Origin: Kingdonia uniflora
Lineage: Eukaryota > Streptophyta > Magnoliopsida > Ranunculales > Circaeasteraceae
Reading direction: 5' to 3'
DNA: 64,000 nucleotides
NCBI GenBank assembly: GCA_014058105.1
Contig: JACGCM010002885.1
Span: forward strand, 868,001-932,000
Part shown: piece by piece, positions 24,296 to 36,395 of the stretch
Position numbering within the stretch: the stretch's first letter is position 1
How the letters are laid out: every line of letters begins with the position of its first letter
Program-made: the position numbers and the translations under genes
Notes under the pieces: model-generated
Database searches by the model: none
The model's input: only the letters and a program-made list of their open reading frames with translations
What the model was told of the DNA's origin: nothing

Positions 24296-24385
24296 AAAGA
24301 ACCGAGGGTCGGTGTCGGGCCCGCTTCTGATTTTTGGATAGTAGGGTATTAGTGAGTGAGTGTGTGCTCCGCCTTGGAGTGGCTC

Positions 24386-26832
24386 CTATATGCTGAAGCT
24401 TCCTGTGCGGCTGTGACAACTGTCCGTGAGGGTTTGGGTGTGATGGTTCAGGTTGGAGAGAAAGGCCCGGGCCAGAGCAATGAGTTTCCGTCCTGATGTG
24501 TTGTTCTCTCTAAATTGGTCCCTTTTATGCTTTGGGGAGCCGAGTTGGAGTGCTCTAGAGCCTGTGTGATAAAACTTACCCCATGTCTCTTTAAGCCAGG
24601 CCCGAATGTTTTTTGGGATAATAATCAAACGCCTCTTTCCCCTGTCACGTTTGCGTTGAAAACTTTTTTCTGGGGTAGGTAGGTGGTGTGCGGTGATAAG
24701 TGTTTTGTCAAGAAAACAAAAATGAGGCAAAGTATGATTACCACAAAGTTTTGGTTTAGAGTAACTCCTATGCAGACCTAAAGAATACTTAACATCATAC
24801 ACATGCATTTTAATAGAAGATTCAAGAGTCATAAAAGGAAACATGTGAATATAGTGGGTATGTGCATGTTGTGTTTTACTGCGTACCTTCTTGGGGGCTG
24901 ACGATTCCCCAATGTCTTCCTCGTCGTAGAGCATGTCACGCATCCTTTTGGATTGTCCCGAATGTGGTTGTATGGTAGGGCTGCATAGATTCACGAAATC
25001 CAAACCCTCTTTATTGAATAGGTCTTCATGCTCCGGCGTGTGCCATCCCTCCGACTCTGAGGAGGGGTACCCCACTTCCAAGGGCTCGGGGTCCTCCTCC
25101 GACGACGTGAGTGAACGAGGTTTAGGAGAAGGCTGGTCGGACACTGTCAGAACTTCGAGTACAAGCTGCTGAGTAGAAATGGGTTGATTTGTGGTGCTGT
25201 GGGGCCTGATCGGCGAGGACTTGTAAACAAAACCCGGTCCATTCCGAGTTGGACTGAGTGTAAGGTCGACATAAACGGGCCTATTTTTTGTACTGTTGGG
25301 CTTTGGGCTTTGGGCCGAAGAGTGGGTAGTTTCGGTTTTAAAATGAAGTGCTTTGGGCCTGATACCTTCCAGCTCAAACCTCTGAGATCCAAAAACAATG
25401 TGGTCTTTTCGAGTTAGCGTCTTGCCTATGATGGGCTTGGGCTGATGGCAGCGATCCAATTCTAAAAAAAACCCAGCCTTACCGCCAGTTTGGGCCTTGG
25501 GTGCCTCAGCTTGCTTGTCATAAATGTGCTGCTGTTTTGTGATTGATGTGTAAGAGGGATCCACATCTGTACAGTCATAAATGCTAAACTCAGCGGAGGT
25601 CAAAAAATTTCTGTCGTTAGGGTATGGGTTAAGATTGCGTGGAGGAAGTTTAAAACCTGGTCCCACTTCTGAGGCATCATAAATGCTGAGTTCAGGGGCC
25701 GTCACAACTTGTCAACCGTTAGGGCAAGTGAAAGGAAGCTTCTCCTCCAAGATTTGTTTATCTTTTTCTGACACAGCTGCATGGGATAGGTACGTTTTGG
25801 TCTGCATGCATGGGTTTCTCAGAGAGGGTGATTTCTGCATGTCTGAGAAATGAAAAGACCTCTGATCACTGTTTCCCTTGTAAGCTCCGACCATCCTTTG
25901 GTCGTAGACCGGTTGTATAGAGTGGACTTGGGCGAAGGTGGCCTGAGGCCGTGAATGATATGGGTTCATCTGTGTTTTCTCACTCGAATTCCATTGATTT
26001 AAGTGTGCCATAGCTTGCCTTAAAATACTGCCAAGATGCCCTGCATCTTGTTCTTCTGACTTTTCTGTTTTCGTTCTCTTCTCGTTATGCATGGCTCGTC
26101 CGGGTTCCCTTCCGGCATATTCCATGGGTCTTGACCCTCTTTGGAAGCCTCCGTATGGGCTGAACGCTGACGTTTTATTTGGTTTAACCTGAACTTGGTG
26201 TCCAAAGGGGAAAACAACATCCTCCGTAGCATTCTTGTTTCTACGTTCCTGCGAGAGTTGGCTATAAACAATACATTGGGCTAAGGAGTGGTTAATGAGT
26301 CCGCATAGCGGGCAAAAACCTTTCAGCCGCTCATATTTTATCGTGATAACGGCTTCCCCGTAACTACCAGGACGTTTGATCGGAATGGATAAAACCAATT
26401 GCTTGTTTGTGTAGAGATTACCTGGATTCGGACAAAGCTAGCCTTGACTGGTTCCGTCGAACCTATGCGGAAGTCATCTTTCACGTATTCCCCTAATTTA
26501 TTTCCTATCAACCTAAAGGTGTCCGGATCAAGGAGACAACAGGGTAAACCATACACCTGAACCCAGCATGGGTATCTCTCGAATTTCATCTCTGACTGAT
26601 GGAGAAGAGGGTCAAATGGCTGCTCTAATATAGAGTATCCGAAGATGTTAACTGGCTGATTGGCGAGGATAGCTCTGAAGTCTTCCTGAGTCTTAAAATT
26701 TGCTGTAAATACCTTTGTGCTCTGCTCATATGAAATAGGAGGAATACAAGGTATGAGTTTTAACCATTCTTTCTTTATCTCTTCAAGTATAATTGTTTCT
26801 TTAAGGTTAGGAGAAATAGACTTGAAAGCCAT
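24386..26832 (-). pseudogene. LINE A: ORF1 (DUF4283-like, zinc knuckle)
   Basis: RNA-binding ORF1 protein. The DUF4283-like N-terminus begins MAFKSISPNLKETIILEEIK and contains YPCWVQVYGLPCCLLDPDTF. A zinc knuckle follows (CPLCGLINHSLAQC, CCHC type). The long Ser/Pro-rich C-terminal half reaches 24386. Lesions: a frameshift between 26398 and 26338, and a TGA at 25712-25714, after which the same frame continues for 439 codons. A true start may lie upstream of 26832, as in copy C, where about 45 more residues precede the same motif. Confidence 0.85.
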
Positions 26833-27699
26833 TGCAAATTTCCACCTGTTTTGAAGATGATTCCACTCGGAGATGTGGAGGCTAAGACTAGGGTTTGGGT
26901 CATGTGTGGTGCAGTTTTTGAACTTTTCAGTAAGCTCACTATCCTAATGACCTTTTCTGTCTATATCCATAACTCTGTTGTAGGGATGGGAGGGGTTTCT
27001 TGGTGGTGACGGTGGAAGAATATCCATGAAAATGGAAATGAGGAGTATGGCTTAGAAGGCTAGATAAACAGGTAAGAGTTTGTATAGGTTCTGTGAAAAA
27101 AACGGGTTTAGAGAGAGAGAGAGTACCAGAGAAGGAGAAAGTCTTAGTGGGCGAGATATCACCTCAGCTAAAACCTAGGAGGGCCGAACATGGAGGTTGG
27201 TGTGTGTTTTTGGCTGTTAGGGTGGTAGCTCTGAAACTGTCGGTGGATTTTCATGGTGATTTCATGCAGGGGAGAGGGTTGGAGAGAGGAGAGAGGAGAG
27301 ATGAGTTTGGTTCTTATTTTTCCTGACAAGCTAATTCTTTGGAGGAACAAAGTTCACAAAATGTGTAAGGCATATACTGCTTTTACAAAAAAATAAATTT
27401 GTCAGACACGTACTTGTGGGTGAACCCGGATGGCCTAATCGCATTTATCTCTGGTTTGATCATCATCCATTTAATTCCATAAACAATATAAGTTCAGAAC
27501 TGGACCTTTTTTTTAAAGCAAAGCTAATATAAATTAAAATAAAACAGCCCTAGGGCTGGGCATAATTGAGTTTACAAGGATGCACCCCTGGCTGGAAGAA
27601 AGTGTGCCGAATAATTACAACGACGATCAACATAATCGAAAATAAAGTCATGAAAACGGTTGGCGAGTGCACGAATATCTGGGGCTAAAGTGAGGACGC

Positions 27700-30600
27700 C
27701 CTATGATAAGTCCTCTGGTCTCGCTCTGAATACGTGCACAAGACGCTGACAGTCGGTCAGAAAGAGCCTGTTAAGTCCTAGTCTGTGAGCTGCTTCCATA
27801 CCGCGAATCACTGAGGCCGCCTCAGCTTCTTCGGGGTCGGTAGTCATACCCTACACAGCACACAAAGTTCAAATGAGTTTTAATAGCAAAACCAGTTCCA
27901 CTTGGCCTGTCTATTTTTTTCCAAGAGGCGTCCACGAAAATGACGTGCCATCCTTCTCTAGTTCGGGGAGTGATCCTAAGGGGTTTAGGAGTGGCGGTGA
28001 TCATCCTGTTATTGGGAATGAGGAGAAGTTTAGCCCGCTTGAGGGCCTCCCACGTGTGCGGCTTCTTATGCTCGAAGATAAGCTCGTTTCTGCTGATCCT
28101 GATGATATACATGATAGAGCTAATGGTGCTACAGAACCGAGGGAGAGTGGTATTACCCCCTTTCAGGGTAAAGCAAGATTGGATGATCTTGCGAACTGAG
28201 TCCGAATATTGCCAGCTCCGAAAATCCAGGGCCAGGTCAGAGTCATACTAGACGTCATGATTTATTGGGTAGAAAAAGAGGGCGTGTGTTGTGGTTTCTT
28301 CATCCACTCCGCATCTAGGACATATGGGATCCCAGTCTCCTTCTCCATGCCAAAGGTTTGCTTTAGTAGGGATGTCATTTTGGATGGCTTTCTAGAGGAA
28401 GAACTGAATGTGGAAAGGCAAAATCATGGACTAAATGAGCTCCCAAGTAGGGCCTTCTGGAGCGACCGAGGTCTTAATTCGGTCCTCCCGATTCTGGTCA
28501 AAAATAGAATAATTGTGCACAAATTTTACTATGAGGATACCGTTCTTTTCCTGCTTCCAGCGGAGGGCGTCCTTTGCGGGGTGCCGGCTAAGCGGGATGG
28601 ATAAAATGAGGTTGGCAATGTCCTTATGGAAAAGGGAGTGGATAAGTTGAGCTTTCCATGTTCGTCTCGCAGGCCAAATAAGATAGGCGATCCGGGTAAT
28701 AGTACGAAAGAGAGGGGCAGGCCCGGCTGGTCGACCAAATCTAATGCCTGGAATCCAGGGTTCGAGCCAGCAATCCATACTCTCGCCATCACCAATATGC
28801 CAACAGAGTTCCGGCCAGATTCGGTTTCGAGCTTTCAGGATACCTTTCTAGATCCATGAGTTTTGTGCCTGAGCCGTTGCAAGCATAGGGGAGTCCTTTG
28901 GAGTATACTTTCGGGTCAAGTTGTAATCCCAGAGTTTGTTCGGCTCTTTGATGAGACGCCAGAAGAGCTTGGCCATCAGGGCTTGGTTATGGTGGGTGGC
29001 TGCACGTATTCTCAGCCCCCCGAATCGGGATGGGCGACAGATCTGCTTCTATTTAATAAGTTGGGATTTGGTTTTTCCCTCCTTATTCGTGCCCTATAGG
29101 AACCTGGCGTTAAAGGAGTCAAGTTTATTGCAAATTTTGATGGGGAAGGTGAATATGGACATTTAGAAAGAAGGAATTGTTGAGTTAACAACTTTTATGA
29201 GGGTAAGCCTTCCGGCTTGGGAAAGATTTTTGGTTTTCCATCCCTCGATCTTGCTAGAGACCCTAGCAATGATGTCTTGAAAATTTAGGCTCTTCGATCT
29301 ATCGAAGGTCAGGGGTGCTCCAAGATATTTGTCTCCCGTCGCGCCTTTTTTGATGCAGAAAAGGTTCTGGATAAATTTGTGGTACCTATGGTGGCAGTTC
29401 TTACTAATGAGGATACAAGATTTATCATAATTTATCTCCTGCCCCGAGACCTGCTTAAAAGTATTGAGGGCATCTTTAAGGTTTTCTGCTTCTTCGAGGT
29501 TTGCCCGGTAAAAAATGAAACTGTTGTCGGCGAAGAGGAAATGGGAAATGGGTGTACTTCCTCTGGCCGTCTTGATACCGTGAAGCTCGCCTTTGAGCTA
29601 TTTTTGGAGGATGATGCGGGAAAGGATCTCGGAGCAGATAAGGAAGAGAGAAGGGGAGAGCGGGTCGCCTTAGCGGAGGCCCCGGCTTCAGGAAGCCGAA
29701 GGGGGTCCCGTTGATGTTAAAGGAGAGAGCAGTTGTAGAGATGCATTGCTTAATCCATTCACACCATTTAGCTCAGAAACCCATGCTCTTCATGGTGTCG
29801 TCGAGGAAGCTCTATTCCACTCGATCAAAGGCTTTGCTAAGGTCCAGTTTAACCGCCATGCAACTCGAGGTGCCTTCGTTTTAGAGCACCAAGAAGTTCC
29901 TGAGCCATAATGATGTTGTCAAAAATCTGTCTGCCAGGGATGAAGGCGTTCTGAGCTGGAGAAATGATTTTGCAAAAAAGAGCTCGGAGCCGTGCGGCCA
30001 AAATTTTGGTAATCAACCTCAGCTTGACGTTACACATGTTGACGGGTCTGTAGTGTTCTGGGGTTTCAAGGTTTTTTTTTCTTGTGAATGAGAGTGATGT
30101 TGGTGTGGTGAACTCCTGGAGGAGGTTGCCTAATTGGAAGAAAGCGATGGTGGCCTTGAGGAGGTCATGTTTTACGGTATCTCAAGATTTTTGGTAGAAA
30201 AGCAGGGTAAATCTATCTAGCCCGGCCGTTTTATGCGTATTCATGAAGAACAGGGCTTCTTTGAGCTCTTCTATGGAAGGTTCTCGAGTGAGCTGAGAAT
30301 TATCATCGTCCGTAATGAGCTTGTCCATAATACCGAGATCTTGGATGGAAATAGGGGGTTGGCCGGGAGTAAAAAGATCCTTATAGAATTGCACGAAGGT
30401 GCCTCCAATGTCCTTGCGGTCATGCCCCCAGGTTTTGTCGAGCTGACGAATCTGCTTAATCGTATTCTGTCTGCGCCGACAAACGGTAGAGAGATGGAAG
30501 AATTTAGTGTTGCGGTCCCCTTTCTTAAGCCAAAACTCTCGAGATTTGACGCGCCAGATAGCCTCCCCTTGCTTAAGCATTCTATTAAGTTGTTGTTGGA

Positions 30601-31619
30601 AGTCTTGCTCTTTTTTAATAGTGTCAGTGGTAGGGGACGCTTTTTGGATGTCGTTGATTTGATCCCGGAGTCGTTGGATATTGATGGGATTGTAGTTGAA
30701 CTCCTCTTTGTTCCACGCAATGAGATCTTTTTTGATTTGTCGAAGTTTTTTACAGAGGCGCAGCTGTCTAGAGCCCGTCTGGGTTGTTGTCCAGGCTGTG
30801 CGGATGATGTTTTTGCATTGATCGTGCTTCAGCCAGGCAGACTAAAAATAGAATTGTTTAGGGAGAGTGGGCCGGTCAGTGTTGGTGTTCAGGATGATAG
30901 GCCCATGGTCCGATCCGATAATTGGGAGATTGCGGATGGTGGCGTCCGGGAAGGTAGTGTGCCAGGGAACGGAGACCAGGGCTCGATCGAGCCGCTGCTT
31001 AGTTAAGTTGGTACCTTGTCTTTTGTTCGATAATGTGAAAGGCACTCAAGAGTATCCCAGGTCAATCATCGAGGTGTCAAAGATGAATTCCTCCAGAGGG
31101 TTTGGAACCGAGCTGTCGAACGGGATTCTACCAAATTTTTGTTCCTTGCAGGTAATACAATTTAGGTTGCCTAAAATAATCCAAGGAATAGTGAGAGAGC
31201 GTGCCAACTGAGAAATGAACCTCCAATAAGCGCTTCTATGCTGAGTGTCCGGGGGGCCGTAAGTGAAAGAGCAAAGCTAAGGGGTCGGCGCTGCGTCCGG
31301 GGTTTGGAGGGGAGTTTGAGATTGGATCAGCGCATCGATACCGTTGGGGGAGGAGGAGAGGATAGTGAGGTCATGAGGTCAATGTTGTGACTTCAGGCTA
31401 ACCAGAGGCCCCCAGGCCCCCAGCGTGTTGCTGGATGGTGTCAAGTGAGTGGGTGTGAGGAAGGCCCAGTTGATTGAGCTTGAGGAGAGTGTTAGGGTTC
31501 GCAGATTTAGTTTCAGACAAGAAAATGATGTCCGGATGGTATTTATGGTTGTGGACAAGAAGCTCCCTTAGGGTGGACCTTTTAGCGGTCCCCCTATAAT
31601 TCTAGGATAGGACAATCAT
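27700..31619 (-). pseudogene. LINE B: ORF2 (EN, RT, RNase H), decayed
   Basis: The endonuclease start at 31619 (MIVLSYNYRGTAKRSTLREL) is the cognate of copy A. EN, RT and RNase H blocks follow in broken frames: LDRALVSVPW and SDHGPIIL near 30900, NTHKTAGLDRFTLLFYQK near 30200, FIPGRQIFDNIIMAQ near 29930, and RNase H with FVDASWKKIDRPSGTGF near 27900. The RT active site near 29530 reads FADN rather than FADD, so even a repaired frame would lack one catalytic Asp. Confidence 0.85.
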
Positions 31620-31639
31620 TGGCAACCGAGGGCCGTTGT

Positions 31640-34202
31640 CGGTTCCGCTTCCTTTGTTTGGATATTGGGAATTTTTGTAGTAGCTGCGGTGGTCTGCCGT
31701 TTTCTGTTAAGGGGGGTATGAGTTGTTTGTGAGTTAGTTAGTAATTTAGTGAAGGCTTTGGTTGTGTGTTGGTTAGTCTGGTAAAGCAGGTTCCGTGCGA
31801 AGGAAATAAAGTTCCTTCTACTTGTTGCCTTCCCTCTGGGAGATCCCCCCTTAGGGTGTGGGCCCCGCTTTGCTCCTCTACCATCTCCCTGGGCATTGTA
31901 CTTTCCCCAGATACTTCTGAGCCATGCACATATGCCCTTGGGAGATGGGTAGGGTTCGGCTTGTGGTTTCTGAGTGTGCATGGGCATTATGTGGTGAGGG
32001 GCCTTTCCCGGTGTGGTGTGTGCGTTTATAATGTCTTTGTGAGCATCAAGATTCTTTTTAATACACTGTTTATGTTGCCTTTTCGTGTTTATATTACAAA
32101 GTTTACGATAAGAGTTGTTGTGATGTATGTGATGTATAAGAGGTCCATGTTTATTTTAATGTCGCCTTTTGTCAAAGTGCGGTTCAACATTGTATGTGCT
32201 CGGGGGCGACACGTATATAGAAGTTCATGCCCGAGCCCAGTTTGATGTGGGTGTGTGGGTTTTGTGAGTAATAAAACATGCATACCTTGGCGGGACGCTC
32301 TCAAAATGGTTGCGGGTACGTTTGTTTGTTTTCTCAAAATGAGACGTGTGTGAATCGCTTGTATGCTCCATGCTTTGTTCGAAAATGTCCTCGCTAGCTA
32401 GTGTTTGCTATGTATCGCTTTCTGTGGTAGAATATCCGAGTTGAAGGGGTTCAGTATCATCGAGGGAGGCCGAGGGTGTGCAATGAACAGTGATGGCATG
32501 GGAGGGTTGAATGAGATCCAAAGCAAGGTGAGGAAATGAATAGTGTGAGAATAAAGTGTGTTGGGCCGAGTGTTTTTTGGCGGAGGAGAGGGGCTGTGAG
32601 TAAGATCTATGATGGCCGGGACAGATGGGCCGGGGATCAAGGTTGTTGCAGGTGGGCTTAATTCTTGGTCAAAGGCCAAACCTAGGGGTGAAAGTCTGGG
32701 TAGCCCAACTGCAGGTGGGCCTAAGAGAAGTTGTTGGCTTGGTGTCGAAAGTCCCGGGACATCTGAGGTCCAGGTCCAGCGTTGGGGCAGTGTTATCCCG
32801 ACGAAATTCTAACGGTTCTCTTGCGAGAGACTTTATGAGTTGCAGTGATTGACTTGTGGGTCCCTTTTGTACTTTGTCATAAAACTGTCTCGGCGAGCAG
32901 ATTGTGTACGTGTGGAAGCTTCCCAGATTTTTGGTTTTTCGTGCTGTACGTACTTTGCATGCAAGTGGCTGTATTTGCCCTGGAGAGAGGTGACGAAGGA
33001 CCGTTGGTATGGTGCATGTTGTTGTCCGGGTTAAAATCTTTCTGCCTGAGCTCCGTGACCGTAGCCTTGTGAGAGAACGACCCAGTCTGTCGAATGGTGT
33101 AGCGTGTCTATTGTATGACCATTGTGAAAGTTGTGCCATAACTTTTTATACGATAGTCCCGACGCTCTCATTGTCGTGGTTAGGTCGGTACAACGGTAAC
33201 ACTGCCTGAGCTGCCGGCTGGTAAACTGGGTTCTCGGGTTCGACTTGGTCGTAGGTGCCTTCCCGAGCATGTCCACCTGTAGAGAGATTGGGATTACTAT
33301 GTGAAAATTTGGGTGGATTAACCTGAATATTGCGTCCAAATATGGGGTTCTATGATATTGAGCCGTTTCCGTTCACGTTGAATGTTGCCCAAAATAGTGC
33401 ATTGGGCTAGGAGTGAGCAATAATGCCGCATTGAGGACAAAACCCCGTATTTGATGGATAGTTTAGTGACTCCGTACCCACTGGGTCGGTGAATGGGAAG
33501 GGATAGAACAAGCTGTTTGTCGGTAAAAATGTTCACTTGAAGTCACACAAAACTTTCTTTGTGGAGGTCCGAATTGCGCGGGTTGAAATCATCCTTGATG
33601 AACTCGCCGAGCTTATTTCCTATCATGCGGAACATCTCTATTGAGCAAACATAACGGTAGTGTTGGAAAATACAATATGATTTGTTTTTCCTTTAAGTTT
33701 GAATGGTGAAACTAAGTGGTTTTAGTCCCCCAGAATCACAACTCTCCTATATAAGTAAAACAAACACTTACCTGGTTGTAATGAGTGTGAGAGTTGGTGG
33801 GTCACACGCGCATGTGCTGCCCATGTGCAAGCTAGCTTAGGTCCATGGGCTACCCATGGGCTTGCTCGACCTAGGAAGTTGGAGAATCGAGAAACCGAAT
33901 ATGTTCACCGGAGGCTTAGTTAGTATAATTTTCTAGTCGTTTTGGTTCGTGAACTTCGCCGTGAAAACTTTGGTGTCTTGTTCGAGCGAGAGCTGTGGTA
34001 TGGTGGGGATAATCTTTGCCCATTCCCTTTTGATCCCTTCAGTGATCACATGGTCCTTTAGGGTGGGGATATAGACTTAGACGCCATAGCGTATTGCCAT
34101 TCTCGTTGAAGAGCTGTCCATGCAGAGTGGGTCGTGTGTGGATATGTTACTGAATAGTTCCGATAGCTCTTTTTCCTTGGCTGCAATGTCTTCCTCGTTC
34201 AT
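31640..34202 (-). pseudogene. LINE B: ORF1, decayed and interrupted
   Basis: The ATG at 34202 begins MNEEDIAAKEKELSELFSN. The DUF4283-like part continues with DHVITEGIKREWAKIIPTIP and PVNIFGFSILQLP, is cut at about 33880 by foreign sequence, and resumes below 33660 with EMFRMIGNKLGEFIKDDFNP. A zinc-knuckle-like region lies near 33420. The Ser/Pro-rich C-terminal half extends to about 31640 in several frames. Confidence 0.75.
33660..33880. mobile_element. Probable solo LTR or short LTR-derived insert
   Basis: The segment starting TGTTGGAAAATACAATATG interrupts the LINE B ORF1 and replaces about 25 conserved codons. TGTTGGAAAA is a usual LTR start, and the insert has a TATATAAG box-like sequence. 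The other end and a TSD are not clear. A short palindromic CCATGGGCTACCCATGGG lies near its right side (about 33852-33869). Confidence 0.4.
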
Positions 34203-34375
34203 GTTTTGAAACACGAAAGGAGAGTGAAAAAAGAATGGGGCAGAAGGTTGGAAAACCGTGGATGCTTGCCTGAAAGAGTGGAGAGGAGAGTCGGCTGCAG
34301 GATGTTTGGCGTAGAGAAAGTACAGAGAGCAAGAGGGAGGCTGAGAAAGGGTGGAGGCAGGGAGCATGAGTGAGA

Positions 34376-34412
34376 GTGAGAGTGAAAGGGAAAGGGAAAG
34401 GGAAAGGGATAG
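34376..34412. repeat. GGGAAA/GAGAGT short tandem repeat in LINE B 5' UTR
   Basis: Units of AAAGGG and GTGAGA repeat directly. Similar purine-rich runs lie at the 5' ends of the other LINE copies, which suggests a shared 5' UTR feature. Confidence 0.7.
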
Positions 34413-34636
34413 AGGGAGTAGTGTAGGTTAGCAGAGAGAGGGTTGGGGGGGAGAGAGAAAAACCTAGGTGAGAGGAGAGATCGCAGAGAGAAGGGAAAGA
34501 AGAAAAAGTAGGACTCTAGTTCAGAACTGGACTGCTAACAATAGATGATCAAAGCTAAATAGCATAATTCTTGCCTAATTATCTCCTTTTGACCACCACA
34601 ATGACTCGACAATCTCTCACCATCTCACGGGCTGAA

Positions 34637-34738
34637 TTTTTTTTTTTGAGTTTCCAACTTCATTAGGTTTCGAACCCACGACCTCTTTCTAGGTGGAGAG
34701 GTACAACTACTACTAGGCCAAGAGCCCAATGGTACCCT
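34637..34738 (-). mobile_element. tRNA-derived SINE, minus strand
   Basis: On the minus strand: GGGCTCTTGGCCTAGTAGTAG (A box TGGCCTAGTAG), then GGTCGTGGGTTCGAAACC (B box GGTTCGAAACC, a perfect match to consensus), ending in a poly-A tail (T run 34637-34647). Short flanking repeats GGCTGAA at 34630-34636 and 34739-34745 fit a TSD. It is not a functional tRNA: the 3' half does not form a mature acceptor stem. Confidence 0.8.
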
Positions 34739-34745
34739 GGCTGAA

Positions 34746-35399
34746 ACTAAATACGTTGTAAACTGAATACATCACCATTGTGTCTGCTGTTAATGATCTT
34801 GAGACGACCAGGGAAGAAGTCTTCCTCAACTACATTACAAGAAAAATTCAGTGGTTTGCTATCTTAGTTCTTGGATGTTCTTAGACGGGGTTAAACATGT
34901 AATTATATAAAAGTATTTAGTGTGCCATATATATACCAATTACATTAGAATAGTAGGTTCAACCTCACTTTATTACTTTGTAATAATTTTTGCAGTTACA
35001 CTTGGTTTGACATTTTTATGGAAATCTCATGCAATTACAGTGTATACATCATACTGTTAGTGTTTCTTTTTCGTAAACAAATCATGCAGTTACTGTTGAA
35101 CACCCAAACCATCACACTACATGGCTGCAGCTTATGTATGTATATACTGCTAATTGTGCGTTGAGAAGGACCTACTGCAATTACAACGTAACTAATGCAG
35201 TGATTAGTGACCAATATAATGGGATGTCTAGACAAAGACTCAATGATGATGATGTCAGAGTATAAAAACAAACTTGGGGGGTTCTAGGGAAGGTTTGTGA
35301 CATTGGAGAGTACCAAAATAAAGTATAGGTGAGTATGGCCTTAAAAGTATTTATGAGGAACTTACACACCATAATTTTTTTTGCAAGGCTATTAGACAC
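34746..35399. other. No gene recognised
   Basis: AT-rich sequence between the SINE and the first piece of the plus-strand LINE-like frame. The expected upstream reverse-transcriptase part of that frame is not visible here, so the old LINE was 5'-truncated or its body is too decayed to see. Confidence 0.45.
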
Positions 35400-35597
35400 C
35401 ATAATAATTCATTGACTTGGGCTAAACTAAAATTGTTTAGTTTAAAGATTGTATCTCTAAGCATTGCTTTATCACTTGTATGGCTTTTAAAAAAGTGCTT
35501 AAAACAAGACAAACTCCTTAAATGGGGTACTGTCCAGTACTCTACCTGTGTGTTGTGTGGGGTGTCTAATGAAAATGAAGAACACCTATTTTTTGAA
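35400..35597 (+). pseudogene. Host LINE-type zf-RVT fragment, piece 1
   Basis: Codes on the plus strand for the zf-RVT module near the end of plant LINE ORF2: LLKWGTVQYSTCVLCGVSNE then NEEHLFFE. The last codons, TTTTTTGAA, are the left TSD of MULE-1. The next codons (TGC ACT TAT TCT) continue in frame at 46179, beyond the insertion. This fixes the insertion point exactly. Confidence 0.88.
35589..35597. repeat. MULE-1 target-site duplication, left
   Basis: TTTTTTGAA, identical to 46170-46178. The 9-bp length is the Mutator superfamily hallmark. Confidence 0.93.
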
Positions 35598-35790
35598 GGG
35601 CGACGATTCCCCAACACTCTCTTTATGTTACACTCTTTGCTACACTCTCTCCTCCCCACTCAATCCTTCAACTCACCTGCCCACTCAGCTCTCCCTCTCT
35701 CCCAGGTGGCCAAACAAAAAATACAAATGCAAAAAAAAAAAACTCTCTCCACTCAACTCACTCTCACTCGCCGAACTCACTCACTCACTC
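35598..35790 (+). repeat. MULE-1 left terminal inverted repeat
   Basis: About 190 bp, rich in CACTCTC/ACTCACTC. Its reverse complement matches the right end through CACTCTCT, CTCACCTGCCCACTCAGCTC, the short A tract and CTCCACTCAACTCACTC. CT microsatellite expansion follows to about 35905. Confidence 0.88.
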
Positions 35791-35835
35791 AGTTGCTCTC
35801 TCTCTCTCTCTCGCCGAACTCACTCACTCACTTAG

Positions 35836-35871
<36 letters not shown>

Positions 35872-36159
35872 ACTCAGTCGCTCTCTCTCTCTCTCTCCAC
35901 TGAGCTCACTCAGTCACCGTAGTACCTTTGTCGAATTCACGGTCAACAACGTACTTTCGCTGTCATAATTAGGCATAATCCCATTTATAATTCCCCCCAA
36001 TTTGTATAAAAATTATGAAATGATAAAATTAAAATTCAAAAATTTCACGCGCGAAATGCCGTTACGCCTTTTTGTAACTGTTTCTTTGACGAAATTGGAC
36101 ATAAATTTCCCCGAAATTTGACATGTACACACAAAATCGACAAATGTACCACGGAATGT

Positions 36160-36395
36160 GGTATATTTGTATGAAGAATTGTCGAATTTTGAAGTATTCA
36201 ACAAAAATATGTCGAATATCTATCAAAATTAGATAATTAATTGTCGAATTTATTGAAATTTGACAATTAATTGTCGAATTAATAAAAATACGACATTTTT
36301 TTTCCGAATTGAAATACATGCGACAATTAATTGTCGAATTTCAATGAATTCGACAATTATTTGTCAAACTTTAGTGCATTTGACAATTTTTGAAC
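36160..36395. repeat. Palindrome cluster 1 (5' of PMD gene)
   Basis: Copies of CGACAATTAATTGTCG and variants begin at 36261, 36291, 36321, 36351 and 36381, an exact 30-bp period, with weaker copies upstream to 36180. They lie just upstream of the PMD-OTU gene start at 36422, where the promoter or 5' UTR should be. Confidence 0.92.

Larger units (their letters stand above)
20147..27299 (-). mobile_element. LINE-1 copy A, full length with 11-bp TSD
   Basis: Plant L1-clade non-LTR retrotransposon of about 7.15 kb on the minus strand. The TSD GATGAGTTTGG is present at 20136-20146 and 27300-27310. The 3' end is a poly-A tail (T run 20148-20162 on the plus strand). The 5' UTR is CT-rich on the element strand. 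Order on the element strand: ORF1 (DUF4283-like plus zinc knuckle), endonuclease, reverse transcriptase, zf-RVT, RNase H. The reading frames carry several single-base lesions, so it is defective, but its length and TSD show a complete insertion. Confidence 0.93.
27506..34517 (-). mobile_element. LINE-1 copy B, full length with 15-bp TSD
   Basis: A second LINE of the same family, 7.0 kb, minus strand, only about 200 bp beyond copy A and in the same orientation. Perfect TSD AGTTCAGAACTGGAC at 27491-27505 and 34518-34532. The poly-A tail shows as T at 27507-27514. It is more decayed than copy A: most domains are split by several stops, and a probable solo LTR interrupts ORF1 at about 33660-33880. 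The 5' UTR holds GA-rich simple sequence. Confidence 0.93.

Noticed and set aside
34637..34738. Functional tRNA on the minus strand
   Set aside because: Good B box, but a poly-A tail and short direct repeats mark it as a SINE.
35805..35905. Protein rich in Leu/Ser/His repeats
   Set aside because: This is a CT/ACTC microsatellite in the MULE terminal repeat translated by chance.
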